32,205 bases of DNA from Acidobacteriota bacterium (GTDB lineage Bacteria; Acidobacteriota; Terriglobia; Terriglobales; Acidobacteriaceae). The notes beneath the pieces are model-generated. The model had not been told where the DNA came from. It was given only the letters and a program-made list of their open reading frames with translations, and searched no databases. The stretch lies in the NCBI GenBank assembly GCA_021846945.1, contig JAJZVZ010000047.1, positions 1-32,205 of the forward strand. The letters are read 5' to 3'. The number at the start of each line of letters is the position of its first letter. The first letter of the stretch is position 1. Shown here one piece after another: positions 7,784 to 17,700 of this stretch. The position numbers and the translations under genes are program-made.

Positions 7784-8695
7784 TCATGCCAGGATATTTG
7801 AGCGATACATATCGAGATACTGCTCCACGGCGGCGCGCTCGCTGGCCGCGTAGTCTGTCAGCGGCTCGGTCAGCACGGCGCTGCAAATGCCTAGACAGGA
7901 CAACCCATACTTGAGGCCGCACAGCGGATTGTTTCCGTGATAAATGGCTCGGCAAAATGCCATTGCCTGCTGGTGAATCGAGTTCACGCGAGCCATGTCG
8001 CCGGCGGCCGCGGCGTTATATAGCTCAACAAAGAGGCGGGGATAGACGTTCGATCCTCCGGCCATGCCGCCATGGCCGCCGAAAAGGACGCACTCCGCCA
8101 ATAACTCCTCAGGGCCAATCAGCAGAGTAAAGTCCTTGCGGGCCGCAAGGCGCGCGCGCACCTCGTGGAAATAGACCATGTTCAGACGGCTGTCTTTGAT
8201 GCCGATGATATTTTCGATCTCTGCGGCGCGTTGCACGGTGGTGGGTTCGATGGTGTGGTGAGCTTTGCCCGGCGCGTTGTAGAGCAGCACTGGCATACCG
8301 GCATCGTGCGCCAGCTTTTCAAAGTAGCGCAGGATCTCGTCCTGGGTGATTGCGTAATAAAACGGGGGAGCCGAAGAGACGGCCACGGCGCCGAACTCTT
8401 TGGCTTTGTGCGCCAGGCGCGTCGCTTCCACCAGTGAATTGTCAGTGACGCAGACCACGACGGGAACTCTGCCCGCGGCCTGGCGGCAGACGATCTCGAC
8501 CATTTCATAGCGAAGCTCATGCGGCAGCGCGGCAGCCTCGCCCGTGGTGCCGAGAGGAAACAGGCCGTGCACGCCGCCGGCAATCAGATGTTCGATGAGC
8601 CGCTCCAGTCCCGCGCGATCGAGGGTCTGCTGATCCTTGAGCGGCGTGACCATGGCGGTAATGATGCCGTGCAAATGAGGCCTGGATTGTGACAT
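7784..8695 (-). CDS. DHDPS/NAL-family aldolase or dehydratase
   Basis: This 303-residue class I lyase has the DapA fold. It contains GTTGE (49-53, pyruvate/keto-acid carboxylate binding), the catalytic tyrosine Y139 in LLYNAPGK and the Schiff-base lysine K167 in GIKDSR. The remaining sequence is unlike housekeeping DapA. The sugar-catabolic neighbours (DhaKL 109 bases downstream, SMP-30 lactonase) favour a 2-keto-3-deoxy-sugar-acid aldolase or dehydratase. If it releases pyruvate plus a small aldehyde or ketone, the DhaKL-like kinase could phosphorylate the second product. This is inference; the specific acid is unknown. Confidence 0.8.
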   Translation of the reverse strand: MSQSRPHLHGIITAMVTPLKDQQTLDRAGLERLIEHLIAGGVHGLFPLGTTGEAAALPHELRYEMVEIVCRQAAGRVPVVVCVTDNSLVEATRLAHKAKEFGAVAVSSAPPFYYAITQDEILRYFEKLAHDAGMPVLLYNAPGKAHHTIEPTTVQRAAEIENIIGIKDSRLNMVYFHEVRARLAARKDFTLLIGPEELLAECVLFGGHGGMAGGSNVYPRLFVELYNAAAAGDMARVNSIHQQAMAFCRAIYHGNNPLCGLKYGLSCLGICSAVLTEPLTDYAASERAAVEQYLDMYRSNILA

Positions 8696-8728
8696 AGTTG
8701 CATTCGTCCTTTATGGTTGTCCTGCGAA

Positions 8729-9496
8729 TCACTCAACCGGCGGCAGCGTGAAGATTGACGTGTCGCTGATGCGCACGGCGCCCCCCTGCGAGCTGAGTTC
8801 AACGGCGTTTCGAGGTAGCAGGGATATTCTCTGCTCGAATGGCTTCTTGACGATGACATGGACCGGCTCACTGCCGGCATTCATCAGGGCGGTAGGACCT
8901 GCGCGAAGGCAGATGAGCAGTTCTGTGGGCACGTCGGTTGTCAGTTCCAGATCCTTGCTCGTGAAAGACGAAAGACCCCAACCGCCGATGAGAACATCCT
9001 GCTGGCCCGCGGACCGGCGCAGCACCAGCCCTTCTGAGGAAGTCTCCACCTTGCCCGCCAGCTTTGATTTCAGCGAGAAGCTCTTCGCGCTTCCATCCTG
9101 AACAATGGCGACGTCCATATCTTCTTTCGAGGTGTGAATTTGATGAACCCAGACACCCGCGGCTCCTTTAGAGTGGGCTGGCATCGGCGGGGGCACGACT
9201 TTACACCGGGTAGTCATTGCTGTTCGCAGATACTCCCGATATTCTCTCTTCACTGCTTCGAAATCATTCGCTGCGATAGCGGCTGTTACCCTTTCCATGC
9301 ACGGAAAATTCTGATTCAGGGCCTCGATGATTTCTGCTTTGCCCGTTGCAGCGCCTGCCTGCACAGTTTGCTCAGAGTGGCCGGCGGCAAATGCTGAAGG
9401 CGCTGAAAGGCAGAACATGAAGCTGCAAAGTAGGAAGACGCATAAGAACCGCGATTGCATGGAGGCGGAAGCGAGTACTTTCCATCCGAATTTCAT
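8729..9496 (-). CDS. Secreted protein resembling a heparinase II/III-type lyase without its catalytic core
   Basis: This 255-residue protein starts at ATG 9496, with GAGG 6 bases upstream. Residues 1 to about 38 form a Sec signal with a long hydrophobic run, ending in FAA. Residues 56-93 (from IIEALNQNF to YREYLRTAM) resemble the helical entry of heparinase/alginate-lyase N-terminal domains, whose pattern is a short N..F stretch, a helix with a D-(F/Y)-E-A-x-K element and Y-x-x-YL. The expected large alpha/alpha-toroid domain is absent. Residues 115-255 look like a beta-rich C-terminal domain. It may be an internal-deletion relic or a stand-alone binding protein. The assignment is weak; treat it as hypothetical secreted. 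Confidence 0.5.
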   Translation of the reverse strand: MKFGWKVLASASMQSRFLCVFLLCSFMFCLSAPSAFAAGHSEQTVQAGAATGKAEIIEALNQNFPCMERVTAAIAANDFEAVKREYREYLRTAMTTRCKVVPPPMPAHSKGAAGVWVHQIHTSKEDMDVAIVQDGSAKSFSLKSKLAGKVETSSEGLVLRRSAGQQDVLIGGWGLSSFTSKDLELTTDVPTELLICLRAGPTALMNAGSEPVHVIVKKPFEQRISLLPRNAVELSSQGGAVRISDTSIFTLPPVE

Positions 9497-9635
9497 GATG
9501 TGCCTCGATGTTCTGGACCGGTCCTGCCTCGGTGGATGAAAGTCATGGCGGAAAGAATGCTCCGAAATGCAGGTTAAGTTCCGGCAGCAAAGCGTGTCAA
9601 TTGATGTGGCAGCCCTCGTCCGCCTGCTCATGGCA

Positions 9636-10670
9636 TCATGTGCCGAAATCCGGAATGTCCTCCACAGGAGAGACTGTTTTTCCGGGCGCGGCGATTCCGT
9701 ATTTCACATCCAGAAATTCCTGCAGGTCATCGGGTAGCGCTGCTGCCAGTTCCTGCCAGGTGAGCACCTTCAGACGCGTGCGTAAATCGGCGCTCTTCAC
9801 TGCCGCCATGACGCGAAACCATTCCTCGCGCAGGTCAGGCCGGCGCTCATCGTGTAAAACGCAAAAGCTGCACTGCGCGGCATGCGCGGCCAGTACGTTG
9901 CGAATGAGCTGATAGCTCGCGTAGCCGGGCTCGGCGACATCTATGGCATCGGCAGCGGTCGCGCCCGGCTTCGCTGCGATTTGCGGCTCCGGCAGAAGGC
10001 CCAGCGCCGCAGCCTCCTCATCTACAAAGCTTTCAAACTCCTGCGAGTAATCTTCAGGAAATTCCGTTCGCGCCTTTCGCCGCTTGGGCGGCATCTCAAC
10101 GCGCGGCAGCAATTCGCGCTCAAACACCACCTCGAAGTCCCGATATGCCTCCACAATGGCGGCCTCGCGCGTCTGGAAGTCGCTCTCTGTCAGCTTGGCT
10201 TCAACCAGCAGTGCCCCAAAGCGCATGTCTACTTCGGTGCGGTCGAATTGCCCGCTGGTCAAAGGCACGCGCGCTTTCCAGCCAAAGGCCGGGGCCGATC
10301 CGGCTTCGACACCAAGCATATTTTGCACCGCGGTCGAATCCGCCACACCGGGAGTGCAGAAGACATTCATCAGCAGCGCGTCGGAGCTCATCGAGGAGTC
10401 CAATTCCCGCCAGCGGCGCTCGGCTTTCGGCAGCGACCGCGCGGCTTGAGCATGGATTTTGCCGAATCGGCGCATCCACTCGGGACGCGCCGTGATTGCC
10501 GCGTAGGCCGCGTCAATAAAGTTGCCATGTCGACCGCCTTCGGGCGCATAGACGATGACGGGCGAGGATCCGTAACTTTCAACGTGCGCCATGCCTTGCG
10601 CATAGCGGCGATTGCGCACACACAGCTCCTGCCTTAGCCGACTGGCATACCAGGTTGCTTCCAGCGCCAT
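9636..10670 (-). CDS. PD-(D/E)XK nuclease-like protein, putative orphan restriction endonuclease
   Basis: This 344-residue protein has a plausible PD-(D/E)XK core: D148 in EVDMRFG, then E157 and K159 in LLVEAKLTE, followed by SDFQ. This D-x8-ExK arrangement with VEAKLTE resembles a family annotated as PGN_0703-type putative restriction endonucleases; that match is from memory. There is no signal peptide, membrane segment or neighbouring methyltransferase. The ATG at 10670 has no clear ribosome binding site, but TGTAAT (minus strand, 10679-10684) lies 8 bases upstream, compatible with a leaderless transcript. It sits within a run of carbohydrate genes, where a nuclease is unexpected. Confidence 0.6.
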   Translation of the reverse strand: MALEATWYASRLRQELCVRNRRYAQGMAHVESYGSSPVIVYAPEGGRHGNFIDAAYAAITARPEWMRRFGKIHAQAARSLPKAERRWRELDSSMSSDALLMNVFCTPGVADSTAVQNMLGVEAGSAPAFGWKARVPLTSGQFDRTEVDMRFGALLVEAKLTESDFQTREAAIVEAYRDFEVVFERELLPRVEMPPKRRKARTEFPEDYSQEFESFVDEEAAALGLLPEPQIAAKPGATAADAIDVAEPGYASYQLIRNVLAAHAAQCSFCVLHDERRPDLREEWFRVMAAVKSADLRTRLKVLTWQELAAALPDDLQEFLDVKYGIAAPGKTVSPVEDIPDFGT

Positions 10671-10765
10671 AGGGGCAGATTACAACAGGCGGATGCGCGA
10701 CAGCGCCGGGCACGGATGCGCTCCATCCCAGGCAGTCCTCAATCCCTGGACTTTGCAAGAGATGC

Positions 10766-12097
10766 TTAGCTGCCCCTCTTGCTCAGGCGCAACAGAACAA
10801 CACCGTGCGCTGGCACCATGACGGTGTAATTCCCGTGAATCGCGCCGACATTCTTGTGCGCCCATAAGTCACGCGCCGAAGCCTGGCCGCTCCAGCCGAT
10901 GCGCTCCAGGCTGAGCGTCATCTGTGTTGGCGCGCTGAGCCGGTTGAACAGCCCGACCGCTACATCGCCTCTGCTTAAAGGCTTCGTCCAAACTTCCAGC
11001 GGGCCCTCTTCATAAGCGCGGTCGCCTGCTTTGCCAAGCGGGTCCTGATCCACTGCAATCACTTCCTTGTTCAGCAGGATGCTCCTGGTCTCCGGCGTCA
11101 TCTGAGTCAGATCATTGCCCGCGATGAGCGGCGCCGCCAAAATCGCCCACAGGCTGAAGTGCGTCCGCTGCTCATTGAAGGTCATGCCTTTGTTCCCGAC
11201 CTCAAGGAAATCGGGATCGTTCCAGTGGCCCGGACCCGCATAGCGCGAGAGTCCCGCTTCACCAAAGCCGTTATGACTCATGCTATTGTAGTTATCGCTG
11301 ATATCGCCGCTCGTCCTCCATAGATTGCCGCCGACGCTGGGCCCCCAGCGCCAGACTTTAGCCAGCCCGTACTGGCACATGCTGAAGACAATCGGCCGGC
11401 CTGTCCCGAGCAGATCCTCGTGCATCTTCTCGTAGGCCGCTTCCATAATCGCATCCGATTTCTCTATAACCGCATCGGGCTCTGACGCCATCGCCTTTGA
11501 ATAACCTACGCGGGTACTCGATGATGTTCGGTCCTGCACATTCGCTCCGGACTCCTTTGCCATGATTGCGCGAAAGCTGCAGAGGTCGTATTTCAGAAAG
11601 TCGACGCCCCAGGAGGCAAACATCTTCGCATCCTGTAATTCATGACCGTAACTCGCCTCAGCGCCACCACACGTCTTTGGGCCGGGACCGGTATAAATGC
11701 CGAACTTCAAGCCCTTGGAATGAACGTAGTCAGCCAGCGCCTTCATGTCGGGGAAGTTACTGTTGGGATGAAGCACGCCATTGGCGTCGCGTTCGCCTTC
11801 CCATCCACCGTCGATATTGATGTAGACATATCCGGCGTCACGCATGCCGCTCGACACCATTGCATCGGCTTGCGCGCGAATCAAGGCATCGGAAATGTCG
11901 TGATGAAAATGATTCCACGTGCTCCAGCCCATTGGCGGCGCAGGCGCCAGATCTTTGCCCGCGGACCTGACTGCCTGAGCAGGAGCAGGTAGCACTCCGA
12001 AAAGAAAAAGGAAGAGCAATGCAGCCCGAACGGGAACAAGGATTCCGCCCGGCTCAAAAAGGCTGCGCAGGCGGCGGCGCGACAGATTGCTGATCAT
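10766..12097 (-). CDS. GH27 alpha-galactosidase, secreted
   Basis: This 443-residue protein starts at ATG 12097 behind AAGGAGGG. The N-terminus (1 to about 42) is a Sec signal ending APAQA. PPMGWSTWNHF (54-64) is the standard GH27 opening. The catalytic nucleophile is D171 in KYDLC and the acid/base is D265 in RTSGDI. A beta-sandwich C-terminal domain (about 360-440) completes the usual architecture. It removes terminal alpha-galactosyl (or related) residues from oligosaccharides outside the cytoplasm. About 40 residues (175-215) after the nucleophile form a charged, Ser/Thr-rich stretch longer than I expect in the family. With the GH92 and GH38 enzymes upstream it suits trimming of galactomannan-like or glycoprotein glycans. 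Confidence 0.92.
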   Translation of the reverse strand: MISNLSRRRLRSLFEPGGILVPVRAALLFLFLFGVLPAPAQAVRSAGKDLAPAPPMGWSTWNHFHHDISDALIRAQADAMVSSGMRDAGYVYINIDGGWEGERDANGVLHPNSNFPDMKALADYVHSKGLKFGIYTGPGPKTCGGAEASYGHELQDAKMFASWGVDFLKYDLCSFRAIMAKESGANVQDRTSSSTRVGYSKAMASEPDAVIEKSDAIMEAAYEKMHEDLLGTGRPIVFSMCQYGLAKVWRWGPSVGGNLWRTSGDISDNYNSMSHNGFGEAGLSRYAGPGHWNDPDFLEVGNKGMTFNEQRTHFSLWAILAAPLIAGNDLTQMTPETRSILLNKEVIAVDQDPLGKAGDRAYEEGPLEVWTKPLSRGDVAVGLFNRLSAPTQMTLSLERIGWSGQASARDLWAHKNVGAIHGNYTVMVPAHGVVLLRLSKRGS

Positions 12098-12208
12098 ATA
12101 CTACCCTCCTTGACGGCGCATGCGCGCCCGACTGGTGCCTGCGGCGCGGTGAATGTGCTCGAAGACAAACGCCTCCTATCGAGCCATTTCCCGCGTCGCG
12201 AACCTGAT

Positions 12209-14683
12209 TCAGCCCTTGAACAGCCCTGAAGGCGGACGGTCCGCGCGTGCGGAAGCCCATTCCTTGTTGGGCCTGTTGCTCATGCGAAAGCGCAGTTCAC
12301 CGCCAGCGACAATCTGCGCGTGGGTCAGCCAGGAACGGGGGAGTTCCTTGCCGTTCAACTCAACGCTTTGGATATAGACATTCTCAGGCGAGTTATTCTC
12401 GGCGATAATTGTGAACTTTGCTCCGTTGGCCGGATTCTGAATCACAGCCCGGTTTACCATGGGGCTGCCGATGACATAGACGCCGGTAGCGGCGTTGACC
12501 GGATAGAAGCCCAGCGCCGCGAAGACAAACCAGCTCGATAGCTGGCCGCAGTCATCATTGCCGGGAACGCCGGCCGGCGTGTTGTTGTAGAGCGCAGCCA
12601 CTTTGCGCACCCAGTACTGCGTCTTCCAGGCCGCGCCGGCAAAGGGGTACAGATACGGATTGTGATTGCTCGGCTCGTTGCCCTGCGCGTCCTGGCCAAC
12701 CAGGCCGGTGATGTCCGGCTGCGGCGGGGGCGGGCCGGTGATGTACGACGGCGCGGTAAACAGCGCGTCCAGCTTGGCGATGAAGGCTGCATCTCCACCG
12801 TGCAGATCGATCAGTCCCTGCACGTCGTGAGGAACGCTGAAGCTTGCCTGCCAGGCATCGGTTTCCACATAGTCGGAATATTCGATGTTTTCCTGAAACG
12901 GCTCGCGCCACTTTCCATCGGCGGTTTTGCCGCGCATAAAGCCGGTGGAGGGATCATAGACGTTCTTGTAGTTCTGGCCCAGCTTGTAAAACATCGCGGC
13001 GTCGTCGTGCTTGCCCAGCAGTTCCGCCATGGCGCCGGCGCACCAGTAATCATACGAGATGTCGAGCGTGCAGGAGACCGACCCTCCATGCATGTCCATG
13101 GGGACGTAGCCGTACTTGCGAAACATCGCCTGCAATGCTCCGTTGCCGCGGGCCTCGGCGCCGACGAGCGCGGTATCGCGGATGGCGGCATAGGCCGCCT
13201 CGGCATCGAAATCGCGAAAGCCGCGCACATAGGCGCCCAGGATCATGCCAGCCGCATGAAAGCCGGTCATGCTCCAGGTTTCATTGCCCCACAGCGGCCA
13301 CATTGGCAGCGAGTGCTGGCCGAGCTGCTGGTAATCAATCACCATCGTACTGACGATGTCGCTGACCCGATGCGGCTGCGTCAGCATGATGAAGGGAAAT
13401 TCACCACGATAGATGTCCCAGATGGAGAGAGTCGTGTACTTGGTAAATCCGGGGTTGGGATGATTCTGGCGGTCCTGTCCGCGATAAGCGCCGTCGACAT
13501 CATTGAACGTGGCGGGAGCGACAAGACCGTGATAGGCGCCCGTATAGAAGGTCTGGCTCATGGCCTGGCTCGGTAACGAGGCATCGAGCACGCCCAGCGC
13601 CTTGTTCCAATCTTGGCCGGTGGCGCGTGTGACGGCGTCGAAATCCCAGTGCGGAATCTCGGCGGCCAGGTTCTTCGCGGCGCCTTCGATGCTGGTACAG
13701 GAGATGCCTACGCGAATCACCAGCGGTTGCGCAGACGGCGCATGAGTAAGGATCGCCTTGATCTCTTTGCCGGTGAGCTGGTCTTTGGCGGAAGCGGAGC
13801 TGACCTTTCCATCAACCTCAACCTGTATGGAAGCGGCGGGCTGCGAAAATTCAATGACGAAGTAGACCTGTTTGTCACGCGCCCAGCCGTGGGTGAACCG
13901 CCTGCCCGTGAAGCGTGTGGGGCTCTCGATGTTCAGCTCCGCTTCGTAGACCTTGCAGCCGAGGCCGTGAACGAGGTCGAGAATGACACCCTGGCGCGTG
14001 TTGGCAGGCAGGGTGGGATAGGTGTAGCGGTGCATGCCACAGCGCGTCGTCGCGGTCAGCTCCGCATGCACATCGGGCGTGAGCAGGTGAACACCGTAAT
14101 AGCCGGCGCGCGCCTCTTCCTTATCGTGCGAGAAGAAAGAGCGGTAGCCAGGATTCGGCTTGTCGAAGACCCAGCCGGAGTTCAGGCCAAGCTGCAGGAT
14201 CTGCAACTCGGCAAGGTCCTGGGGAATGCCTTCGTCCCACGACCAGTTCTTGCCGTCGACGAGGGGCATCAGCAGGACGTCGCCCAGATCAATGCCGCCG
14301 GTTCCCTGAACGTGTGTGTGCGTGAAGCCGATCACAACATTGTCTGGATAGTGATAGCCCGAGCAGTGTTCCCATCCGTAATAATCGCCGCGCTTGTTCC
14401 AGCGCGGTTCCGGCGGGCCGCTGCTGTCGGGACTTAGCTGCACCAGGCCAAATGGCGCAACGGCGCCGGGAAACATGTGGCCTCGAAAGCCCGTCCCGAT
14501 CATTGGATCCACGCTGCCAAGCAAGCCCGGCGCGACGATCCTGCGGGCGTGTGTTCCTGCCTGTTTCGCGTGCGCATCGCTTGCGTCAAACAGCACGCCG
14601 GCAGGCATAGCCGCGCCAGCTGCGGCCGCCGCGCAGGACTTCAAAAATTCGCGTCTCCGCAGCTTTTCCCTCTCCTGAGCCAT
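12209..14683 (-). CDS. GH92 alpha-mannosidase, Tat-exported
   Basis: This 824-residue protein starts at ATG 14683, with AAGGA 5 bases upstream; the GTG three bases earlier is less likely. The N-terminus has a Tat signal, RRREFLK (9-15), followed by an alanine-rich segment. VDPMIGTG (58-65), HMFPGAVAPFGLVQLSPD (69-86), the GYHY and GFTHTHVQGTG elements and GNDDCGQ (708-714, with D710 and D711 at the expected catalytic base pair) are GH92 signatures. GH92 enzymes are calcium-dependent inverting exo-alpha-mannosidases, mostly alpha-1,2 or alpha-1,3. It is 27 bases downstream of the GH38 gene, so the pair probably shares a transcript and substrate. Tat export implies the enzyme folds before export. 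Confidence 0.93.
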   Translation of the reverse strand: MAQEREKLRRREFLKSCAAAAAGAAMPAGVLFDASDAHAKQAGTHARRIVAPGLLGSVDPMIGTGFRGHMFPGAVAPFGLVQLSPDSSGPPEPRWNKRGDYYGWEHCSGYHYPDNVVIGFTHTHVQGTGGIDLGDVLLMPLVDGKNWSWDEGIPQDLAELQILQLGLNSGWVFDKPNPGYRSFFSHDKEEARAGYYGVHLLTPDVHAELTATTRCGMHRYTYPTLPANTRQGVILDLVHGLGCKVYEAELNIESPTRFTGRRFTHGWARDKQVYFVIEFSQPAASIQVEVDGKVSSASAKDQLTGKEIKAILTHAPSAQPLVIRVGISCTSIEGAAKNLAAEIPHWDFDAVTRATGQDWNKALGVLDASLPSQAMSQTFYTGAYHGLVAPATFNDVDGAYRGQDRQNHPNPGFTKYTTLSIWDIYRGEFPFIMLTQPHRVSDIVSTMVIDYQQLGQHSLPMWPLWGNETWSMTGFHAAGMILGAYVRGFRDFDAEAAYAAIRDTALVGAEARGNGALQAMFRKYGYVPMDMHGGSVSCTLDISYDYWCAGAMAELLGKHDDAAMFYKLGQNYKNVYDPSTGFMRGKTADGKWREPFQENIEYSDYVETDAWQASFSVPHDVQGLIDLHGGDAAFIAKLDALFTAPSYITGPPPPQPDITGLVGQDAQGNEPSNHNPYLYPFAGAAWKTQYWVRKVAALYNNTPAGVPGNDDCGQLSSWFVFAALGFYPVNAATGVYVIGSPMVNRAVIQNPANGAKFTIIAENNSPENVYIQSVELNGKELPRSWLTHAQIVAGGELRFRMSNRPNKEWASARADRPPSGLFKG

Positions 14684-14710
14684 CACGTTCCTTTCAAGAC
14701 GGCCGGCCGC

Positions 14711-17700
14711 TCAGCGAGCGGCGGCCGTGTATTCCTGTGGGTGGTGTTTCTGCCAGTTGAGCGTGTCGTAGAGCGGCTGTGCCGGCCTGACCGCAGGCTC
14801 TTCGCGCGCCACTGAGATGGCCAGAATGCGGATGTTGTCGTTGTTCGGCAGGGTTAGCGTTGTTGCATGGGGTGGCAATGCAATGGAGTAGCCGAAGAGA
14901 TAGCTGTACGCATACGGCTCGTTGAGCCCCTCCGGGGTGTGATGGTGATCGGAGTACCAGGCGAGACTGGCGCGCTTGATGTAGCCCGGCGTGAGTCCGA
15001 GATAGTCATCGGGATAACTCGGAGACCAGATCGGCGAGCCGCGATAGGTGATGTCCGGCCATGTAGCATGATTCGCCGAGACGGCCCAATTCTTGCGCAA
15101 TGGAACCTGCTTGCCATTCATGGTAACGAAGTCCGGCTCGGGCTTCCAGAGACGCGTGTCCCATTGGCCGATAAAGCCGCCCCAATTCTGAATGGTCAGC
15201 GTAGCGGAACGGCTGCCTGCCTGGAAGACGGCTTTCTGGTCGCCATTGATGGATGCGGCCAGCAGGTAGACGCGGTTGAAATTGCCGGCCGGCAGTTGGA
15301 TCGTCTGGCCGCGCGCGATTACCGCATTGGGCTTGCCTGTAGCTGCTGGAGCCAGGTGGAAGTGGACGCCGTTGAAGCTCAGGTCCGCAGGCATCATCTC
15401 GGCGGCCAGCGCATCGCCTTTGCTGTCGAAGCCGCCGACCGTCGCTGAGTCGTTGTTGCTGGCGGCGGCGAGATCGTAGTGCAGCGCCACCGGCTGCGAT
15501 GTTACCGGAGCAACATGGGCCGGAGCCGTGCCCAATCGCAGGGCAAACGTCCGCGGCTGATAGGGTTTGAAAGAAGTTTCCAACGCGCCATCAGCAACCG
15601 TCGCAGGTCCTACCGGCAGTTCCTGCCCATTCACTTCGCGCGCCGAGGTGACCGGTCCGGCGAACTTCACCGTGACGTGCGGGGCCGCTTCTCCATCCAG
15701 CTCAACCATGCGCAGAACCACTTCATTGCTCATCTCCGCTTTCTTCAGAGCGAGTATGCGGATGTGCGGATTGCTGATGCTTACCAGCGAGAAGTTGCGG
15801 CCCAGCGCGCCCGGGTGCCTGCTCGTCGTGAAAGCCACGAGTGGCGTGCTCAGCCGGTAAGCCTGCCAGTCGGTTTGCCCCTGGTGCCAGTCGCCGGAGT
15901 GCCCGGCAAGGCCGTACAGGATGTCATGGTGTCCCCAATCCTGGCTGAGCTGATCGGAATACGACTTGCGGACCGGAGGCTGTCCCGGAGCCGGAGTGCG
16001 AAATCCGGGCGTGCGCAGCAGCGTCAGCCGGATGGTGTGGTCATCGCGCTTATCCGAGCCATTCTTCACATCGGTCAGAATTGTGGCTCCATACGAGCCG
16101 CTCTTATCCGTGAGGTCGATCCAGTGGTGCGAAGCAACTTCAAACTGCCGGTCAAAGGCGGTGGGCCGCTGCACGGTGCCCACTTCCCAGTTATAGGTCG
16201 CCATGCGATTGTCGGCTGAAAGCGGGAAGACCGCTTTGAGGTTGGCGTCCGCGGTTCTCCAGTCGATTGCATCACTGAACTCGACGCGATTGCCCGGGTC
16301 GCCCGCCGACAAACGGACCGTCTGCACAAAGGTAGAGCCCTCAGTCTTGCGCGAGACCTGAATCGCTACGCGCACCGGGCCATTCTCGACGATGCGGATC
16401 TTTGCCGGGCCGCTGACATAAGCACGCGGCGCCGCCTGCTCCTGGTCGAAGTCCATATTCCACGCCGGGTAGTGCTCCGGCGCATCAGTGGAAATAGCCA
16501 GACGCATCGGTCCTGAAAGCAGTTCCTTGTTCAGCGACTTGTCAAAGATGCTGGTTACATCACCGTCCGAATTGAGCGTGACGCGATAACGCGCATTCTC
16601 CAGCGAGGAATCCGAGACTTTAAGCTCGCTCGAATGCTCAGGTGCGGAGGCCGGTTGGACGGAGTACACGGAATAGCCAACGGAAGGCGCCTTGGCCAGG
16701 AACAATACCTTGCCGTCTTCCAACTGCGCCGGGACGTCCTGCCCATCCGGTGCGGTAACCTTCACGGCCTGGGGCGTTCCGCCGGCGAAGTGGACCCTGG
16801 CCTCCACGACATCCTGGCGTGCGATGTTGAGCGGATTGTAGACCACTACCGGAGTGCCCGCGGTGCGCGTATTCAGCGCGGAGGCAACCGCTTCCGTCGC
16901 GCTGGTGAGCACATCGGCAAACTGGTTCAGAGCAATCACGTCGTCATTCCATGCAAACTGATAAGCGCGCGGAGTGGCCGTGCCGGCGCCCGTATCGTGA
17001 AACTGCCCGCCCATCACCAGCATCCACGCGTCATTCAGCCGTTCCTGCGGATAAGGGCGGCCGCCCATCCACGAGGCCGCGATGGAAGCTTTCTCGGCGT
17101 CGTCGGCCAGGATTTCGTTCTTGCGGTTCCAGCGCTTGTGGTAGGCCTGTGAGGTGAGCGAGCCCGCCGAGTGATTGATCAGCTCCAGATCGCCCGTATA
17201 GGTGGGCATTCGAGAGGTCATATCAGGTTTGAGGTCGAGGAACAGCTGGTCGGCCTCTGTAGAGAGGACACGGACCGGGCCATCTCCGACCCGCACCGGC
17301 TGCCCTACAGTTGCTTCAGTCCCTGCCGCCGCGTCGTCTGGATTTGGAAGCACGATCTTTCCCTTGGTGACGATGGCTTCGAGCATCTTCACTGTTTCTT
17401 CATCGGTCGCGCCGCCGTTATCGCCGGTGCCGACGTAGTGATAATCGGCGTAGACGCCGGTCACCTTGCCGTCGATGTTGATGCGGGAGACCCAGTTCAC
17501 ATCGTTCGCATCCCACCTGCGCGCCTGCGCGGGCGTCAATCCAGCCGGCGGCGGTGGCGGCGCTTTGCTCAGGTCATAGCGAATGCGGCTTCCGTAGCCG
17601 AGCGGGTTCAAGGCGGCAATCACACGCTCGCCATCGGGCCCGATCCAGACGCCAACGTTGAAGGGGATTCCCTCGGATGTTTTCTCGGGTGAGTCTGGTC

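Noticed and set aside
12662..13576. Plus-strand open frame of 304 codons inside GH92
   Set aside because: Shadow frame of the GH92 gene, with no recognisable domain.
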